In this document: positions 11,683 through 24,300 of the stretch, one piece after another
Numbering within the stretch: the first letter of the stretch is position 1
Layout of the letters: every line of letters begins with the position of its first letter
Origin: Sabethes cyaneus
Lineage: Eukaryota; Arthropoda; Insecta; Diptera; Culicidae
Length of the DNA stretch: 64,000 nucleotides
NCBI RefSeq assembly: GCF_943734655.1
Contig: NC_071353.1
Coordinates: forward strand, 151,108,179 to 151,172,178
Reading direction: 5' to 3'
The notes under the pieces: model-generated
Told to the model about the DNA's origin: nothing
Seen by the model: only the letters and a program-made list of their open reading frames with translations
Database searches by the model: none
Position numbers and translations under genes: made by a program

Positions 11683-12720
11683 TTACGTACCAGTGTCGCC
11701 AACATTATCCAAACTAGGAACCGAACTGCTGGCTTGCAGCACAACTTTACTTACTGGTCTTGTATATGTTGATTTTGCTGTTTTCACGAAAACTGTTCTC
11801 ACCTTTTTATCTGGTCCATAATATACTTTTTCAATTAACCCCTTTGGCCAGTTTCCACGGTGCAAAGACTCGTCCACCAACATTACCAGATCGCCGACAC
11901 AGTATTCATGGTACTTCCTATTGTCAGGCCATTTGCGACTCCTAATTAACTCGGGGCGATACTCAGTCACCCATCTATGCCAAAAACGGTCGGCATGAAT
12001 TTTAGAATGCTTGTAAGCTGCGCGACAATTCAGCTCTTGCTCATCAAACTCGTGGTCAAACTGGATGGAGTCATTTCTACCTAGTAGCAACATATTTGGC
12101 GATAACGGTTCAGGTTCTAGGGGATCATCTGGGACATGTGTCAGCGGTTGATCGTTGATGATATTCATCATCAGCAGTTCGCAGCACTAAATCCGTTGGA
12201 TGACTTTCTCGAAGCATTGCACAAAGAGCACACTTTACGGAGCGAACCAAACGCTCCCATCAACCTCCAAAATGGGGAGCCCCAGGTGGAATGAATTTCC
12301 ACTCCACACCTCGTACGCTTAAATAATCCTCAATCTGCGGCTGGTCCAGAATTCTTATCAGCTTCTTCAGTTCCTGATCCGCACCAGTGAAGTTAGTCCC
12401 GTTATCGATCATGATACACTGCGGTAAACCCCGAATAGTCATGAAGCAACGGATAGCCATTATACAGCAGCTGGTGTCAAGCGATGGGACAACTTCCAAG
12501 AGTACGGCCCTGGAAGTCAAGCAGGTGAATAACACCACTCACCTTTTTTCCACACGTCGGCCAACCTTCACACACAAAGGACCAAAATAATCGATCCCCG
12601 TATTGGTGAACGGGAACACGAATGGAGTCGTCCTTTCAGGAGGAAGATTTCCCATTTGTGGAACTGTCGCCTTACCTGTGAGCTTTCAGCACCTTACAGG
12701 GGTTTACCGCCTTAGTAACG
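11683..12720 (-). pseudogene. BEL/Pao integrase and C-terminal domain remnant
   Basis: Minus-strand reading order starts with MGNLPPERTTPF and TGIDYFGPLCVKVGRR, the start of the integrase core. Next come LFTCLTSRAVLLEV and MIDNGTNFTGADQELKKL (core Asp and DNGTNF), then FIPPGAPHFGG. After a damaged stretch (12172-12260) it continues with LLLGRNDSIQF, DRFWHRWVTEY, KYHEYCVGDLVMLVDE and KSTYTRPVSKVVL, the DUF5641-type C-terminus of BEL/Pao Pol. A stop after VEKR and the gap show that it is dead. No LTR was recognised next to it. Confidence 0.85.
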
Positions 12721-13671
12721 CTTGCAGTGGGCATGGTAGCAGGTGGATAACAGCGTAGGCTTGTTAGAATGCTATGGATTGTTACGAATTTCTTTAGCAA
12801 TTGCACTTTATTGGCCTGCTCAAACGGAATTTGTAATTTTTGCACCAACATTTTAAACGTTAACTGTGTATCTTAGATAAAACTGTTAACCAAGGATGGA
12901 AAAAGTCATTCACTCAGGTGAGCATCGCTGATTTACGATCATAAGTTGTCAAAGGTAAAAAGATTACTACCGCTAACGCTCAGCTCAGCAGTGATCCAGA
13001 ACTATACTGAATCGCTCTCGCTGTTAGATGTGCACGAACCAGTCTCGAAAGAGAAATGATTCAGAAGGGATATGAAAAAATACTGATTGAATCAGACAGA
13101 ACCGACACAATCGCAAGACGAACGTAAACAATGGGAATCGTCTTGAACTTGGTTCACTTACGCTCACTGATCGTTCAGTTTTAACTCAATGGTATTCACA
13201 CTTCTGCTATTAAAATATATTGTTATTATTCTCCATATGTTTCAAATATTCAAACACTTTGTAACTTATTCAGAAGTTACATAACTTATTGGAGCAAAAT
13301 GAAAGCTGATTCAAATGATGATTGCAATCATTTTCGGTTCATGAACGATTGAGAACATGAAAAGCAAAATAAAATCGGATCAGATTCGCTCAGTGGCAAA
13401 CGTCTGGTTCACTTCGTTAGGGTCAGAGAGTGAAAAAAACAGAGTAGGCATGATCGCAATCATTTCAGCTCATATTCAATTTGTTTCGTGTGCAACAAAT
13501 GATTCAAACTGCTATCAGAACACGCTTGGTCTCTCTGAGTGAGCATATAAAAGGTGATGGTTGTGTGAGTTGAATCGGTGATTGAGTATCGATGACAACA
13601 TTTTGATACGATTTTTTACCATGCTAACATGCTACGGCTTTTTACTTCTTTGAATATCTGAAAGCACGTGA
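12721..13671. other. AT-rich intergenic, no gene seen
   Basis: The stretch may be a MITE-rich zone: GTGAGCAT/TGAGTGAGCAT-type words occur near 12915 and 13535. The frame at 13357 has no recognisable features. Confidence 0.4.
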
Positions 13672-14216
13672 TATTTTGACGTAGGACTACGTCTTTGTTT
13701 ACTATACTGCGACTGGGTAGCACTTTGTAAAAACGAAAAATAGAAGTGCAACGTTTGAATGAAATATTTCAAACGCTAATAGCCACTATACTACTGAACG
13801 AAACATAACAGTTAATATGTCGTTGGATAGATAAAATGTCCAGCAATTTTATAGTAACATACTAATAATAATTTTTTATACGCTAAATAGTTAAAATGTG
13901 TGTAAAGTTTCAAGGTCGAATTTTTCCATACATTTCCCTTGTGATCGCCAAGCTTCACAGGCACGGACGACAATTGGATACACCAAAGGATTTGGATCCA
14001 AATGATAACCTGTGAGACCATTTTGTAAGTCACACCCCTTTTCCAATCCAATTGGCAACATCGATGGCTATTGACGGCAACACCGACCCCGGAGACAAGC
14101 GGAATCAGCGGGCAATGGCCAACGTGAATCCCACACGATGCACTTTACGTTAGATTTTGCATTATCCCCATCGCAGACATGCGAAATTGTTCGATAGCTT
14201 GCTCAATCAGTGTCGG

Positions 14217-14370
14217 ACAATCATTTAAGCAGCAGCAGCCGATATGGTTTCCTCCACCACCTACACTAGCTTACAAGCAGCAGCGGCAGTGCCAGTGACT
14301 ATAAAATAGCACACTAGGTTCGCCGCCTGCTCATTTATCGCACGATCGTATTGACGGACGGTCAGTATTT
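14217..14370 (+). repeat. Direct repeat copy 1 with core promoter
   Basis: It shares about 150 bp with 14735-14893, from AGCAGCAGCAGCCGA to GACGGTCAGTATT. It contains CTATAAAAT, then TCATTT about 32 bp later (Inr-like), then GGTCA at +28 to +32 (DPE-like). Confidence 0.6.
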
Positions 14371-14382
14371 ATCATCGACGGC

Positions 14383-14590
14383 TATTGGTGGCGAAAGCAA
14401 CGGCATTTGGCGGCAACACCAGCGATCGGAGGCAACACCGATAGCAATTGGAGGTGAAAACGATGGCATTTTGGCGGCAACACCGGCAATTGGAGGCACA
14501 TCCAAGGACTTTTGCGGCAATTAATGGCAATTCGAGGCAAACCCGATGGCATTTTGGCGGTAACTTCAATGACAATTATCGCAAACCAAC
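14383..14590. repeat. Degenerate GGC-rich minisatellite
   Basis: Words such as GGCGGCAACACC, GGAGGCA and GATGGCATTTTGG recur with irregular spacing. A shorter patch of the same words is at 14049-14100, so the 14217 direct repeat is flanked by it. Frames across it (14372-14642) are by-products of the repeat. Confidence 0.6.
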
Positions 14591-14734
14591 ACTGAAGGCA
14601 AATGGAAACGGATCGACTGACGGGCAGCAAATTCAGCAGTAGGCCGTTGTGGTCTTAAACAGTTCTTATAAGAACTATAGTAATTGAAGAATGGAAAGAT
14701 TTGTCTACACTTTCTAAATGGTTAACGTTCCATT

Positions 14735-14893
14735 CGGATAATTATTTGAGCAGCAGCAGCAGCCGAGCTGGTTTCTCCCACACCTACACTAGCTTACAAG
14801 TAGCAACGGCAGTGCCAGTGACTATAAAATCGCACACTAGGTTCGCCGTCTGCTCATTTATCGCACGATCGCACTGATGGACGGTCAGTATTT
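14735..14893 (+). repeat. Direct repeat copy 2 with core promoter
   Basis: This is the second copy of the 14217 repeat. TATAAAA is at ~14823, Inr-like TCATTT has its A at 14856, and GGTCA lies exactly +28 to +32 from that A. Two such copies flanking 360 bp could be LTRs of a very small element, or a simple duplication. Confidence 0.55.
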
Positions 14894-15578
14894 TGATAAA
14901 ACTAATCCATTTCTACTTTACAGTGATTTGGTATTTCCTATCACTCCTGTATTAGCGGGCAACCATCATCCTAGAGTCTAAAGGACCGAATAGCGACATC
15001 CATCTATATATTGGCAACAGTAATTATAGTACTGATTTTTAAGAAGTGCTATCAGCTCAAACATAGTTCTTTTCAGGGCCACCAAACAATTTCAATCGGT
15101 TTTTTTCAAAACCGCCATTGATTCAATGAAGAATTAAATCAGAATATTTCGCTCTTCTTTTACAAATAAACACTCAAACAATGATACTTACAGATACTCA
15201 AATATGCATATGCCATAAATGCAGTTTGCATTAGTCTTTGATCTAATGATCAGACATGAAGTTATACTTCATCGATTAAAACATGTTATCAATGTAATGA
15301 GTATTATATGACACAGTCCTACGTCACCCTTTCGTACAACCCTTAGGGCTGTATACCTTGTAGTTTTTTCAATATATGGCGGACTTAACCTCACTTTTGC
15401 TTATGTCTTTTATCGCCCCTTGGGTCGAATAAATGATATTTTCACCTTCACAATATGGACTTTTACTTTTGAATCACTTGTAATAAATCACGTGGATAAC
15501 GATACTACTTTCTAGAGAACCGAATATTTAACTAAGGAAGATTTTCTTATTCACTTTTCGAAAAGACGTGTTACACTC

Positions 15579-16060
15579 TTGACGGTAGGTACTCGAATGG
15601 AGCATATCTTCAACGACAACCATCCGCTCACCATTGACAATGCAAAAGTAATAAACAACTGCTCTGCGTGGAAGCTGGATGTTACGGAGAGTTTAGAGAT
15701 TTACAAGAAGAGATGCTCCTCCACTTTACTAAACAAAGACCCTGGAAGCGGTTACTCTTGGCTTTTCAAATATCTGCCAAAACGCAGTCATATAGAGACA
15801 CTCACACTCAGGCGAAACAACTTCTGGTTAAAAAAAAAATCGCTCTCTCTTCTTTGCCAGATCCCAGATTTACATCATTCACATAATTCTACTAGGCTTT
15901 TTCAGTTTTTACTTCATTCTTCTTAGTTTACAAACACTTGCATAAGATATTAGTCAAAACGCACGACTTAGCACAGACACTGAGGAAGCCTGCAAGTCGT
16001 AGGCGAAATACGTATCAGTTGTGAATGAAATATACATAGTAGAATTAATTTGGATAAGTT
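15579..16060 (+). mobile_element. Penelope-like element 3' end, copy 2
   Basis: The frame 15579-15926 reads EHIFNDNHPLTIDNAKVIN, then CSAWKLDVTESLEIYKKRC. This matches the end of Penelope GIY-YIG domains, where an N-D-H/N-H motif is followed by NVKIL-type text. The 3' UTR block CTGAGGAAGCCTGCAAGTCG is at 15979-15998. The reverse transcriptase part is absent. It is duplicated at 2390-2830 and lies tail-to-tail with F-box gene B. Confidence 0.65.
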
Positions 16061-16099
16061 TTTATTTCATTTAATTCCAGGGGATTAATAACTAATTTA

Positions 16100-16105
16100 T
16101 TTATT
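16100..16105 (-). terminator. Poly(A) signal overlapping F-box B stop codon
   Basis: Minus-strand AATAAA overlaps the TAA stop at 16104-16106, in the same arrangement as genes A and C. Confidence 0.5.
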
Positions 16106-17494
16106 AAACAACGTCGAATATGTCTTTACGACAATCTCGAAGGTACCGCCGAACCGTACACGTCGCCGGCAGCTTTTCCGGGTTGGTGCATCGTGAAGTG
16201 TTAAACAGATTCAGGAAGCGCAAATTTGGCAAATTGGTAGCCATCGCGTCGGTCACCTCTAATTTGGTGGCATTTTTCAACGTTAACTGCTGCAGACTGT
16301 TCAACGGCGGCAGGTGACTGTCTGACAGATCTAAATCGTGCACAATAAGTTCGCGCAGATTGGATAACCCTTCCAGCAGTTCGAATATACTCTTCTTAGT
16401 GCCGAGAAGGTCTAGGGTTCTAAGATGCGGAAAACTGTCGCGAATCCTAACGGTTCCACCACTGTATCTGTAGTAGCGCACTTTTAAGTGGTGAACATTC
16501 GGAAACTTACGATTGTTGAAAAGCACTTTCCCCTCGGGCTTGAATTCGAATATTTCAGCGCTGGACAAACACACCTGATCGTTGAATAGACAGGCTCCAT
16601 AATACGGGACGTCCAAAGAAAGAACCTGAAGCGAAAAAACAAACTGTGATGAAAAGTTCAAAATAACAGTTTCAAATGATCTACCTTAAGATGCGTCAGG
16701 CTAGCCAAACACTGTAACGATGTAACAGTCGATGAGACAGCTATTCGTAACTTGATCAACGATGGGCAGAACTTACATAGTTGTTCCAAGTGTGTTTGAT
16801 CAATTTGACCGGCAGGCAAATCAAGAGATGTAATCTTTGTTGGCTTTGAACAATATTGAAACAGACCGGTGGATGGGCTTGCAACTTCTACTCGCAGATG
16901 TTCCAATAATGGCAATTCCGGAATTGCCATGGGTAGATTATGAAGGATGTTAGCTCGGCATGCAAACATACGTTGTTTCGTATCAGGGTGAATGACGTGA
17001 TCCTTTGACGGGTCTTTGATTACGAGTCCCTCCAACTTCGCCAGAACCGGTAATCTATCATCCGGTACGATTGCGCAAAAGTCTAACTCGGCCTTTTTAA
17101 CGCGCAGACATTCGGAAAGAAGTTTAAGGGTAAGAAAATCCGGTGATAATTGGACGCACTCAAATTCTTCCAGCGATAGACTGGGCTTCTCAAACCATGT
17201 CAATAGTTTTTCGGTTTGCTCCTCATCGAAACGAGTACTGCTCAGACACATTACCCTAATCTTGCGGTAGTTTCGTGAAATTTTGTTATTGTTGTCGAAA
17301 TCTCCTTGCTTTGGGCTCCACACCATCACATCCAGTACGATACGGCCCAGATAGCGGTAGTCAAAAGCCAGCCGATCCCAGCGTCGGCACACCAGGGCAA
17401 GCGGCTTCCGTTCCTTCAGGTGCGGTAGAAAGGTGAAGACTTCCTGCAACGTTTCGTCCGGTAGATCGTCGATGTGCAGCTTGCGGAAACTCAT
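16104..17494 (-). CDS. F-box/LRR protein, paralog B
   Basis: Two exons, 16685-17494 and 16104-16625, are separated by a 59-bp intron (GTAGAT ... TTCAG). Joined, they give 443 aa. The F-box is residues ~7-52 (LPDETLQEVFTFLPHL, SLVCRR-type motif ALVCRRWDRLAF). Leucine-rich repeats follow: LEQLCKFCPSLIKLRI, LASLTHLKVLSLDV, LEGLSNLRELIVHDL. A segment around KDPSKDHVIHPDTKQRMF is absent from paralog A. The predicted role is substrate recognition in an SCF ubiquitin ligase; the substrate is unknown. The join was chosen because it restores the THLK-VLSLD reading seen unbroken in gene A. Confidence 0.9.
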
Positions 17495-17775
17495 GCTGTT
17501 GTCGGTCGATCAGTTCCTCCAGACTCCGACGAAAACTACCACTTTCTCTCTCTCTCTGCCGTTGATTTTTAATATTCTTTTTCACTTAGAATTTCACGAT
17601 TGTTTCTCAGAACGTTGACAAACTTTACCCGCTTTTTTACAATTCCGAATCTTTGAAATTTATGCCGAAACTTGAACGATTAACCTCCTTAGAACTAGCT
17701 CACTGCAAAACTGTCAGTTTATTGACTAACGATTTTCTACCGCATTCGAAGTCAAAAAACAGAAGCCTTCTCGAC

Positions 17776-17791
17776 CTACCTGTCTAGGTAG
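17776..17791. promoter_or_regulatory. Conserved palindromic motif upstream of F-box B
   Basis: CTACCTGTCTAGGTAG is a near-palindrome 282 bp upstream of the ATG, matching positions upstream of genes A and C. Confidence 0.35.
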
Positions 17792-18301
17792 TTTGCATCC
17801 TTCAGAAGCGTTTGTCGGCGTCCACTTTAATGCTCCATCTCTTTCTGTCTTCTGTTTTGCGCCTGTGAGGTAGGACTACCTGCGGCTCACCGCATGGTAC
17901 CATTCGAAAATTAGTATTATCTTGACTCCCCAGGTTAGGGAGGAAGGTAAAGAAGAAATCGAAGAGGAAGTAGGGCACGATGAAATCGACGACGTGCAGG
18001 AAGTTATCAAAAGACCAACGCAAAGTGACGGTTGCCAACAACACAAGACTGCATCGCCGCCACCGCCACCGTTTACATAAGTGTTGTGTTGGTAAGTAAA
18101 TTGACTCTATATTAGCCTGTGGCCATAGGCCACAGGCCAGGCCGCATCTACCGACGGCGCAAACCAATCAATCAATAGTCGAACGAATTAAAACTTTAAA
18201 CATAAAACAGAAAGCTTACTTAAGCCTACTTAAGGTACCGCGTGCTGTTCGTTTTTTTTTTCACGCACGCCCACGTGGCGTGGCCCAGCCACGAGGGGTG
18301 G

Positions 18302-21300
18302 TCAAGCGCTGGAATCGTCCGAAGTGCTGTGCGTGTTGCCCGTGCTGCTGTCGCTGCCGGTTGTACAGCCCGTGCCATGCCGATGGTGTTGGTGCTGCAC
18401 CGCACTGCCTCCGCTGGCCGGTCGCCGTCTCCTGCGGAGCAGGATTTTCTCGATCCCGTGGATCGGTGATTCGAACATCAAACACAGCCCGAGTGCCGCC
18501 AGGAAGGTGAGAATCACGTGCGATAGGGTGACTGCCGTCTGAAAGAAAGAGATAGAGAGAGTAATTGTACTTTAGTTAGAAGGTACACGTACAATTAGGT
18601 AGGCAAGTTTTCTGACAGAGCCTTTGCGAAAGAAAAAAAAAAGTGATTCTGATACATTTAGGGGATTGTCCCCTGTTGTAAAACGGCCCCGGTTATGAAA
18701 CACCCATAATTTTGAACGTTTTTATTATCCTAGTGCAGTCAAGTTACTACCAACGTCTAGTTTCATAGTAATATAGCTTTTGAGCAAACAACGGTCAAAT
18801 TTCAACATTTACTATGCTTTGTAGGAAAAGTGTTTCAAAAAACACCCAAAAAAGTTTTTTCGCATGTTTTGCAATTGATTATTTTGTGAACCAAATGGAA
18901 TAAAAAAGCTCAGGTAAAGGCATATAAGCTAAGTTTTGGGCCTCTATTTCATCACACAGGCAAATTTTAGGTGAAATAATTGACTCAAGAATTATAATAT
19001 ATTTTTTTTGCAATATGGCCACCGCCCCGGTTCATAAAACAGTCGAGTTCCCCGGTTGTGAAACATCTAGGAAATCAAATATTTTATACTTAAATGATCG
19101 TACATTACTTCAGTTGGAACAATATGACCCAACAAACACCGAAGCTGAATTAAAATGCTACTGATTTGGTCACAGCTGATTTAACTCTGAATACAGGTGG
19201 TAGACGCTGAATAAATTTAAGCAAAGACCTCTGTATTGTATAAGTGATTAAGCAACCAACAAATGCGCTGTGAATCAGCTGCTTCACATAATAGTGTCAC
19301 AAGCAGATTAGGCGCATCTTCAACCTCGCCACAACCCGTCAATATTCTCAGTAATTGTGCTATACTAGCTGAATAATGAATTTGTCATCTTAATAAACAG
19401 CCCTCCCACGAAACATTTATGCGCTGATTAAGTATTTTAGCATCCATTATTATTCAGCCATAGCTGAATCGAATAAAATTTATGTAAACAATTCTACTAT
19501 ACTTATTCAGCCGAAATTGAAGAATTTATACAACCTATTTCGCTTGAGGTAGAAAAAACACTTGTTAAGCAATTATATCGCCCTTTATATAACCTCTATG
19601 CGCCTTGTTTCCAGCTTTGCGTAAATTGGTTATTTAAAACGCGCAAAAACCGCTCTGTAGCTTCGAAAGCAGCTATTAACAAGCCCGAAGCTTGATAAAA
19701 TCCCCAAATTTACATATTTAAGAGCTGAAAAAAGATCTTTATTTCTAATACTAAACCATAGTTCAGCCACAGGTAGATAAATTCAGCTATAAAATCGTTT
19801 GATCAGCCTGAAATTGTTACTTGGGTAGCTGCTTTCAAAGCTGCAATGAAGCTTAATAGAGGCTTTTGCGTTTTTTAAATAACCAATTTGCGCAATTCTG
19901 TCAATTCTATTTTTAGAACGAGAAATAGTTTTGCAATGCTCTTTCAGTCGCTTAATCAACGTCTCATCAACCTTTAGGCAGCCAAAAATAATCTATTTTT
20001 AAATTTTAAAAATAGAACGCGTCATATTTATTTTGCTTTGGCGTCATAAGCAGCTATATTTTAAATTTCGAATAACTTGAATTCGTATTTGCAAGCTAAT
20101 TAAAAATGCATGTCGTCATCTTTCGGGAACAGCATGAGCAATTGCTGTTTGCGAGTTGGTTTAAGGCGATCCAAGCTGCATAAAGTAAGCACTCAAATGG
20201 TGTTTGACCAAGCGAAGTTTAAGCTACTTTAAGTTTTTCCAAACCAGCTTTCCTCCAAAGCTGATAAACAAGCTTAATAGCGGATTTTTCTGCTAAACAA
20301 TCCGATTCTAAACAGCCGTAAACATAGAGCCGTTTTACGGTTGCTTAAAGGTGTTAAAGTGGCTTTATAAACCAGTAGACGCTTTCATTAGGCTCACAGC
20401 TTTCAAACTGCTTTAAAGCTGCTAAAGGGTGTTCGAGTGGCTTTACAAACTAATACCAAGCTTTCATTCGGTTCACAGCACACATACTGTCAGATCATAG
20501 AGTTTCGCAATTCGACTGGCACCAAAAATATTTGTCAGTTATCGACATTATCGACTGCTTCAAGTGTAAAGATATATTCACTGTCTGTTCTGCAGATGCA
20601 GATGGAGCGGATCATACGATGAGTGCTTATGGATCAGAAGATGGCGGTTCAATTCCCGAGAGATGACGACATGCAATTTTAATTAGCTTGCATATACGAA
20701 TTCAATTTATTCAAAATTTAAAACATTGGCTGCATAAAGGTTGATAAGACGTTGATTAAGCGACTGAAAACCCATTGCAAAACTATTTCTCGTTCTAAAA
20801 ATAGAATTGACAGAATTGCGCAAATTGGTTATTTAAAAACACGCAAAAGCCTCTCTTAAACTCCATTACAGCTTTGAAAGCAGTCACCCAAGTAACAATT
20901 CCAGGCTGATCAAACGTTTTTTAGCTGAATTTATTTAACCTGTGGCTGAACTATGGTTTAGTATTAGAAATAAAAACCTTTTTTCAGCTCTTAAACATCT
21001 AAGTCAAGCTTCGGGCTTGTTAATAGCTGCTTTGAAGCTGTAATGTAGCTTAATAGAGGCTTTTACGCCTTTTTAAATAACCAATTTGCGCAAAGCTGGA
21101 AACAAGGCGCACAAAGGCGATATAACTGCTTAACAATGGTTTTACCGAGTCGAATAAAATAGGTTGTATAAGTTCTCCAATTTCAGCTGAATAAGTATTG
21201 TACAGTTGTTTATATAAATTTTATTCGTTGGATATTCAGCTATGGCTGAATAATTGTGGCTGCTAAAATGTTTATTCAGCGGATAAATGTTTCTTGGGGA

Positions 21301-24300
21301 GTTTTTATGGCAGCAGGATTCATTTAGGTTTAGCAAAAAATCAATTCCTTATAACACATGTAACAGGCCGGTGCATTTGAAATGCGCTAATATGATTGCT
21401 TGCTTTTTTACATGCATTCATTGCGATTCAGATTTAAATGATTAAACAAAGAAATTGATTAATTGATTAATTTATATTTTTAGTATTTTCCATGAATAAA
21501 TGATTTTATTTTTAATTTTCCTACGATATTTCTATATTTTCTTTTCTTTGCTAATAATTTCCCGAGGTGTTTCACAACCGGGGACACTTTTCTTTTAGCC
21601 ACAAAAAACCAAGTTTTGAAATTTTGCTATAACTTTTGTGTTTTAAACAAAAACCATATACTTGCTTTGGCAAAAAGATAGATATATATTAAAACTTTCC
21701 AATGTCGAAAAAGCCAAAATTCCAGACAAAAATCAATATCTCGAAAACCATTGGCTCTACATATTTTATGTATTCAGAAGATTTTGTTTAGAAAAAAGTA
21801 CCTATCTTTTAGTATAACTAGTCATTAGGGTGGTCCACTTTTACTCGTTATAAAAATTTTAACTTTTTTGTCTTGCGATATAGAGCAATACTTTCTACTA
21901 CAAAGTTGTAAATAATTTATTTTGCAGAAACTTTGCTGAAGAAACCAAATTTGTATCTCATCTTTGTATCTCTATACAACGAATTTTCTAGATTAAGTCA
22001 GGGTGGATCTTGAAAAAGCAGTTTTTTTGCTCTAACTTTTTTATTTGAAAACCAATTTGAAAACTTTGTTAGGATGACTTTTAGAACGTAAAATGATGCA
22101 TTTTTTAAAACTTCTAGATAGTTGCTAACTATTGTCTGAAGGAAGATATAGAAGTTTTCGATTCAAAATATTATAGTTTTCCACGGCGTCTCACACTTCC
22201 GTTGGCACATATTTTCGAAAACGGAATGAATGGTCTAAAAGTACGTATCTGGATCTACAAAATCCATGTAATGGCATTTTTCCAGACTTCTCCTATTCTG
22301 AGAAAAACGCATTTGAAAAGTAAGTATTTTTCCATATTCAGCCCGCTGTGGCCCAAAGGTTCACCAATATCTACGATCCGCAGGGCCTGGGGAAAAGTTG
22401 GGTTCGAATTCTGTTATAATTGACTCCCATTATGGCTTGTTTTGTTCCATGGACCCGTAAACGTTGCTTCAAGGGCCATCCCTTACCTGTTTTTTTCGCT
22501 CTGCAGACACTATAAGCACGTTTGTTTCATTACTTTCTTCTACCGTCCCCTCCATCTATTGTAGAAAAAAACTACCGTTATAAATATCACAGGTAAGTTA
22601 GAAAACGACGCTTTAAAACCTTTTTATTAAAGAATAATATTGGGGGTACTTTTAAAGGAATGAACAAACGCGAATTGTTTTCTTTGTGAAAAAATACGCA
22701 AGGAAACTCCGTCGAAAAAATCCGAAAAGTATGTGATGAAGTTTTCAAAGCATACAGTGTCGTAAAGAAGGACATGCCGGTGGAATCGAAAAAAAATTGT
22801 TAAATTTTAAGGGATACATGCCTTTTTCTTCAAGAAGAATTATTTGAAGTATTAACAAAGCTCAACATAAGTTTTTAAGTACAATGAGGAATATTTCAAT
22901 GCACCATTACTAATTCCTGGATAAAGTTTTGAAAATATTGCAATAATATCGAATGATTATGATGTCCCGACTACTTCATCGATTGATACCGCATTCTCAT
23001 TAAACAAGTCTCATCGAGATACAAAAATTAATTTTATTTTATGCTGTGGACAAAATGCAGCCCGATTTTTTTTGTATTGATAGGTCATCCTAAAAACATT
23101 TGGCCGAGTTGAGTGCTGAGAGAATGCGTAAAATCTCTCGTTATCAAGCCGTAGAAGTAAGCAACTGTGAGCTTATTCTGCTAGAATCAGTCTGCAAGGC
23201 GGCAAGCAAAATGGAAATACTTGTCTATACAAAATATTAAAAAAAATTATAGCAAATTCCAAAAACCTTGAAAACATTTTAGAATACCTCGAATTTATGT
23301 TAGTTTTCTTTCTAAAAAGATCAGAAGGTTTTTAAATAAGAAAACATACGCGATAGATCTACACGCTTAACGGGAAACTAGCAGTCATTAACTTTTCGTC
23401 GGAAAGCCCAATTCCAGAAGCAGTTTTTGGGCCCAAAAGCGGGATTCTGTTTACAAAAATGTAAATCCTGCGTTCTTTTTGCCAATCTGCACACCGAATA
23501 TATTGAACAGAACAGAACAAAACACATGAACAGATTTTTTGTTTCAAACAAAAATACTGCTTTTGAAATTGGCAGAATCGATGACGACTAATTCCGCCTT
23601 AAACAAAACTACGCAAGCGCAACACTTCAGTCCAGAGATGTAGAAATACTCTTTTTTTATAACTACTGTTTTTCATAACGATAGTTTTTTTACAATAGAT
23701 GGAGGGGACGGTAGAAGAAAGTAATGAAACAAACGTGCTTATAGTGTCTGCAGAGCGAAAAAACAGGTAAGGGATGGCCCTTGAAGCAACGTTTACGGGT
23801 CCATGGAACAAAACAAGCCATAATGGGAGTCAATTATAACAGAATTCGAACCCAACTTTTCCCCAGGCCCTGCGGATCGTAGATATTGGTGAACCTTTGG
23901 GCCACAGCGGGCTGAATATGGAAAAATACTTACTTTTCAAATGCGTTTTTCTCAGAATAGGAGAAGTCTGGAAAAATGCCATTACATGGATTTTGTAGAT
24001 CCAGATACGTACTTTTAGACCATTCATTCCGTTTTCGAAAATATGTGCCAACGGAAGTGTGAGACGCCGTGGAAAACTATAATATTTTGAATCGAAAACT
24101 TCTATATCTTCCTTCAGACAATAGTTAGCAACTATCTAGAAGTTTTAAAAAATGCATCATTTTACGTTCTAAAAGTCATCCTAACAAAGTTTTCAAATTG
24201 GTTTTCAAATAAAAAAGTTAGAGCAAAAAAACTGCTTTTTCAAGATCCACCCTGACTTAATCTAGAAAATTCGTTGTATAGAGATACAAAGATGAGATAC

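Larger units (their letters stand above)
13672..15350 (-). mobile_element. Segment between two palindrome-type ends
   Basis: It starts with a perfect GACGTAGGACTACGTC (13678-13693). It ends near CCTACGTCACCCTTTCGTAC, which resembles the inverted left end of the 841 element. The interior holds a GGCAACACC minisatellite and a 150-bp direct repeat with a core promoter. Membership of the same family as 841-2346 is likely but less certain here because the right end is degenerate. Confidence 0.35.

Noticed and set aside
20640..20660. GGTTCAATTCC as a tRNA or SINE B box
   Set aside because: No A box at the right distance and no cloverleaf. It lies in the spacer of a foldback element.
22202..24051. 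Two identical 73-residue proteins
   Set aside because: The frame occurs only because the palindrome arms are identical. There is no domain and no gene context.
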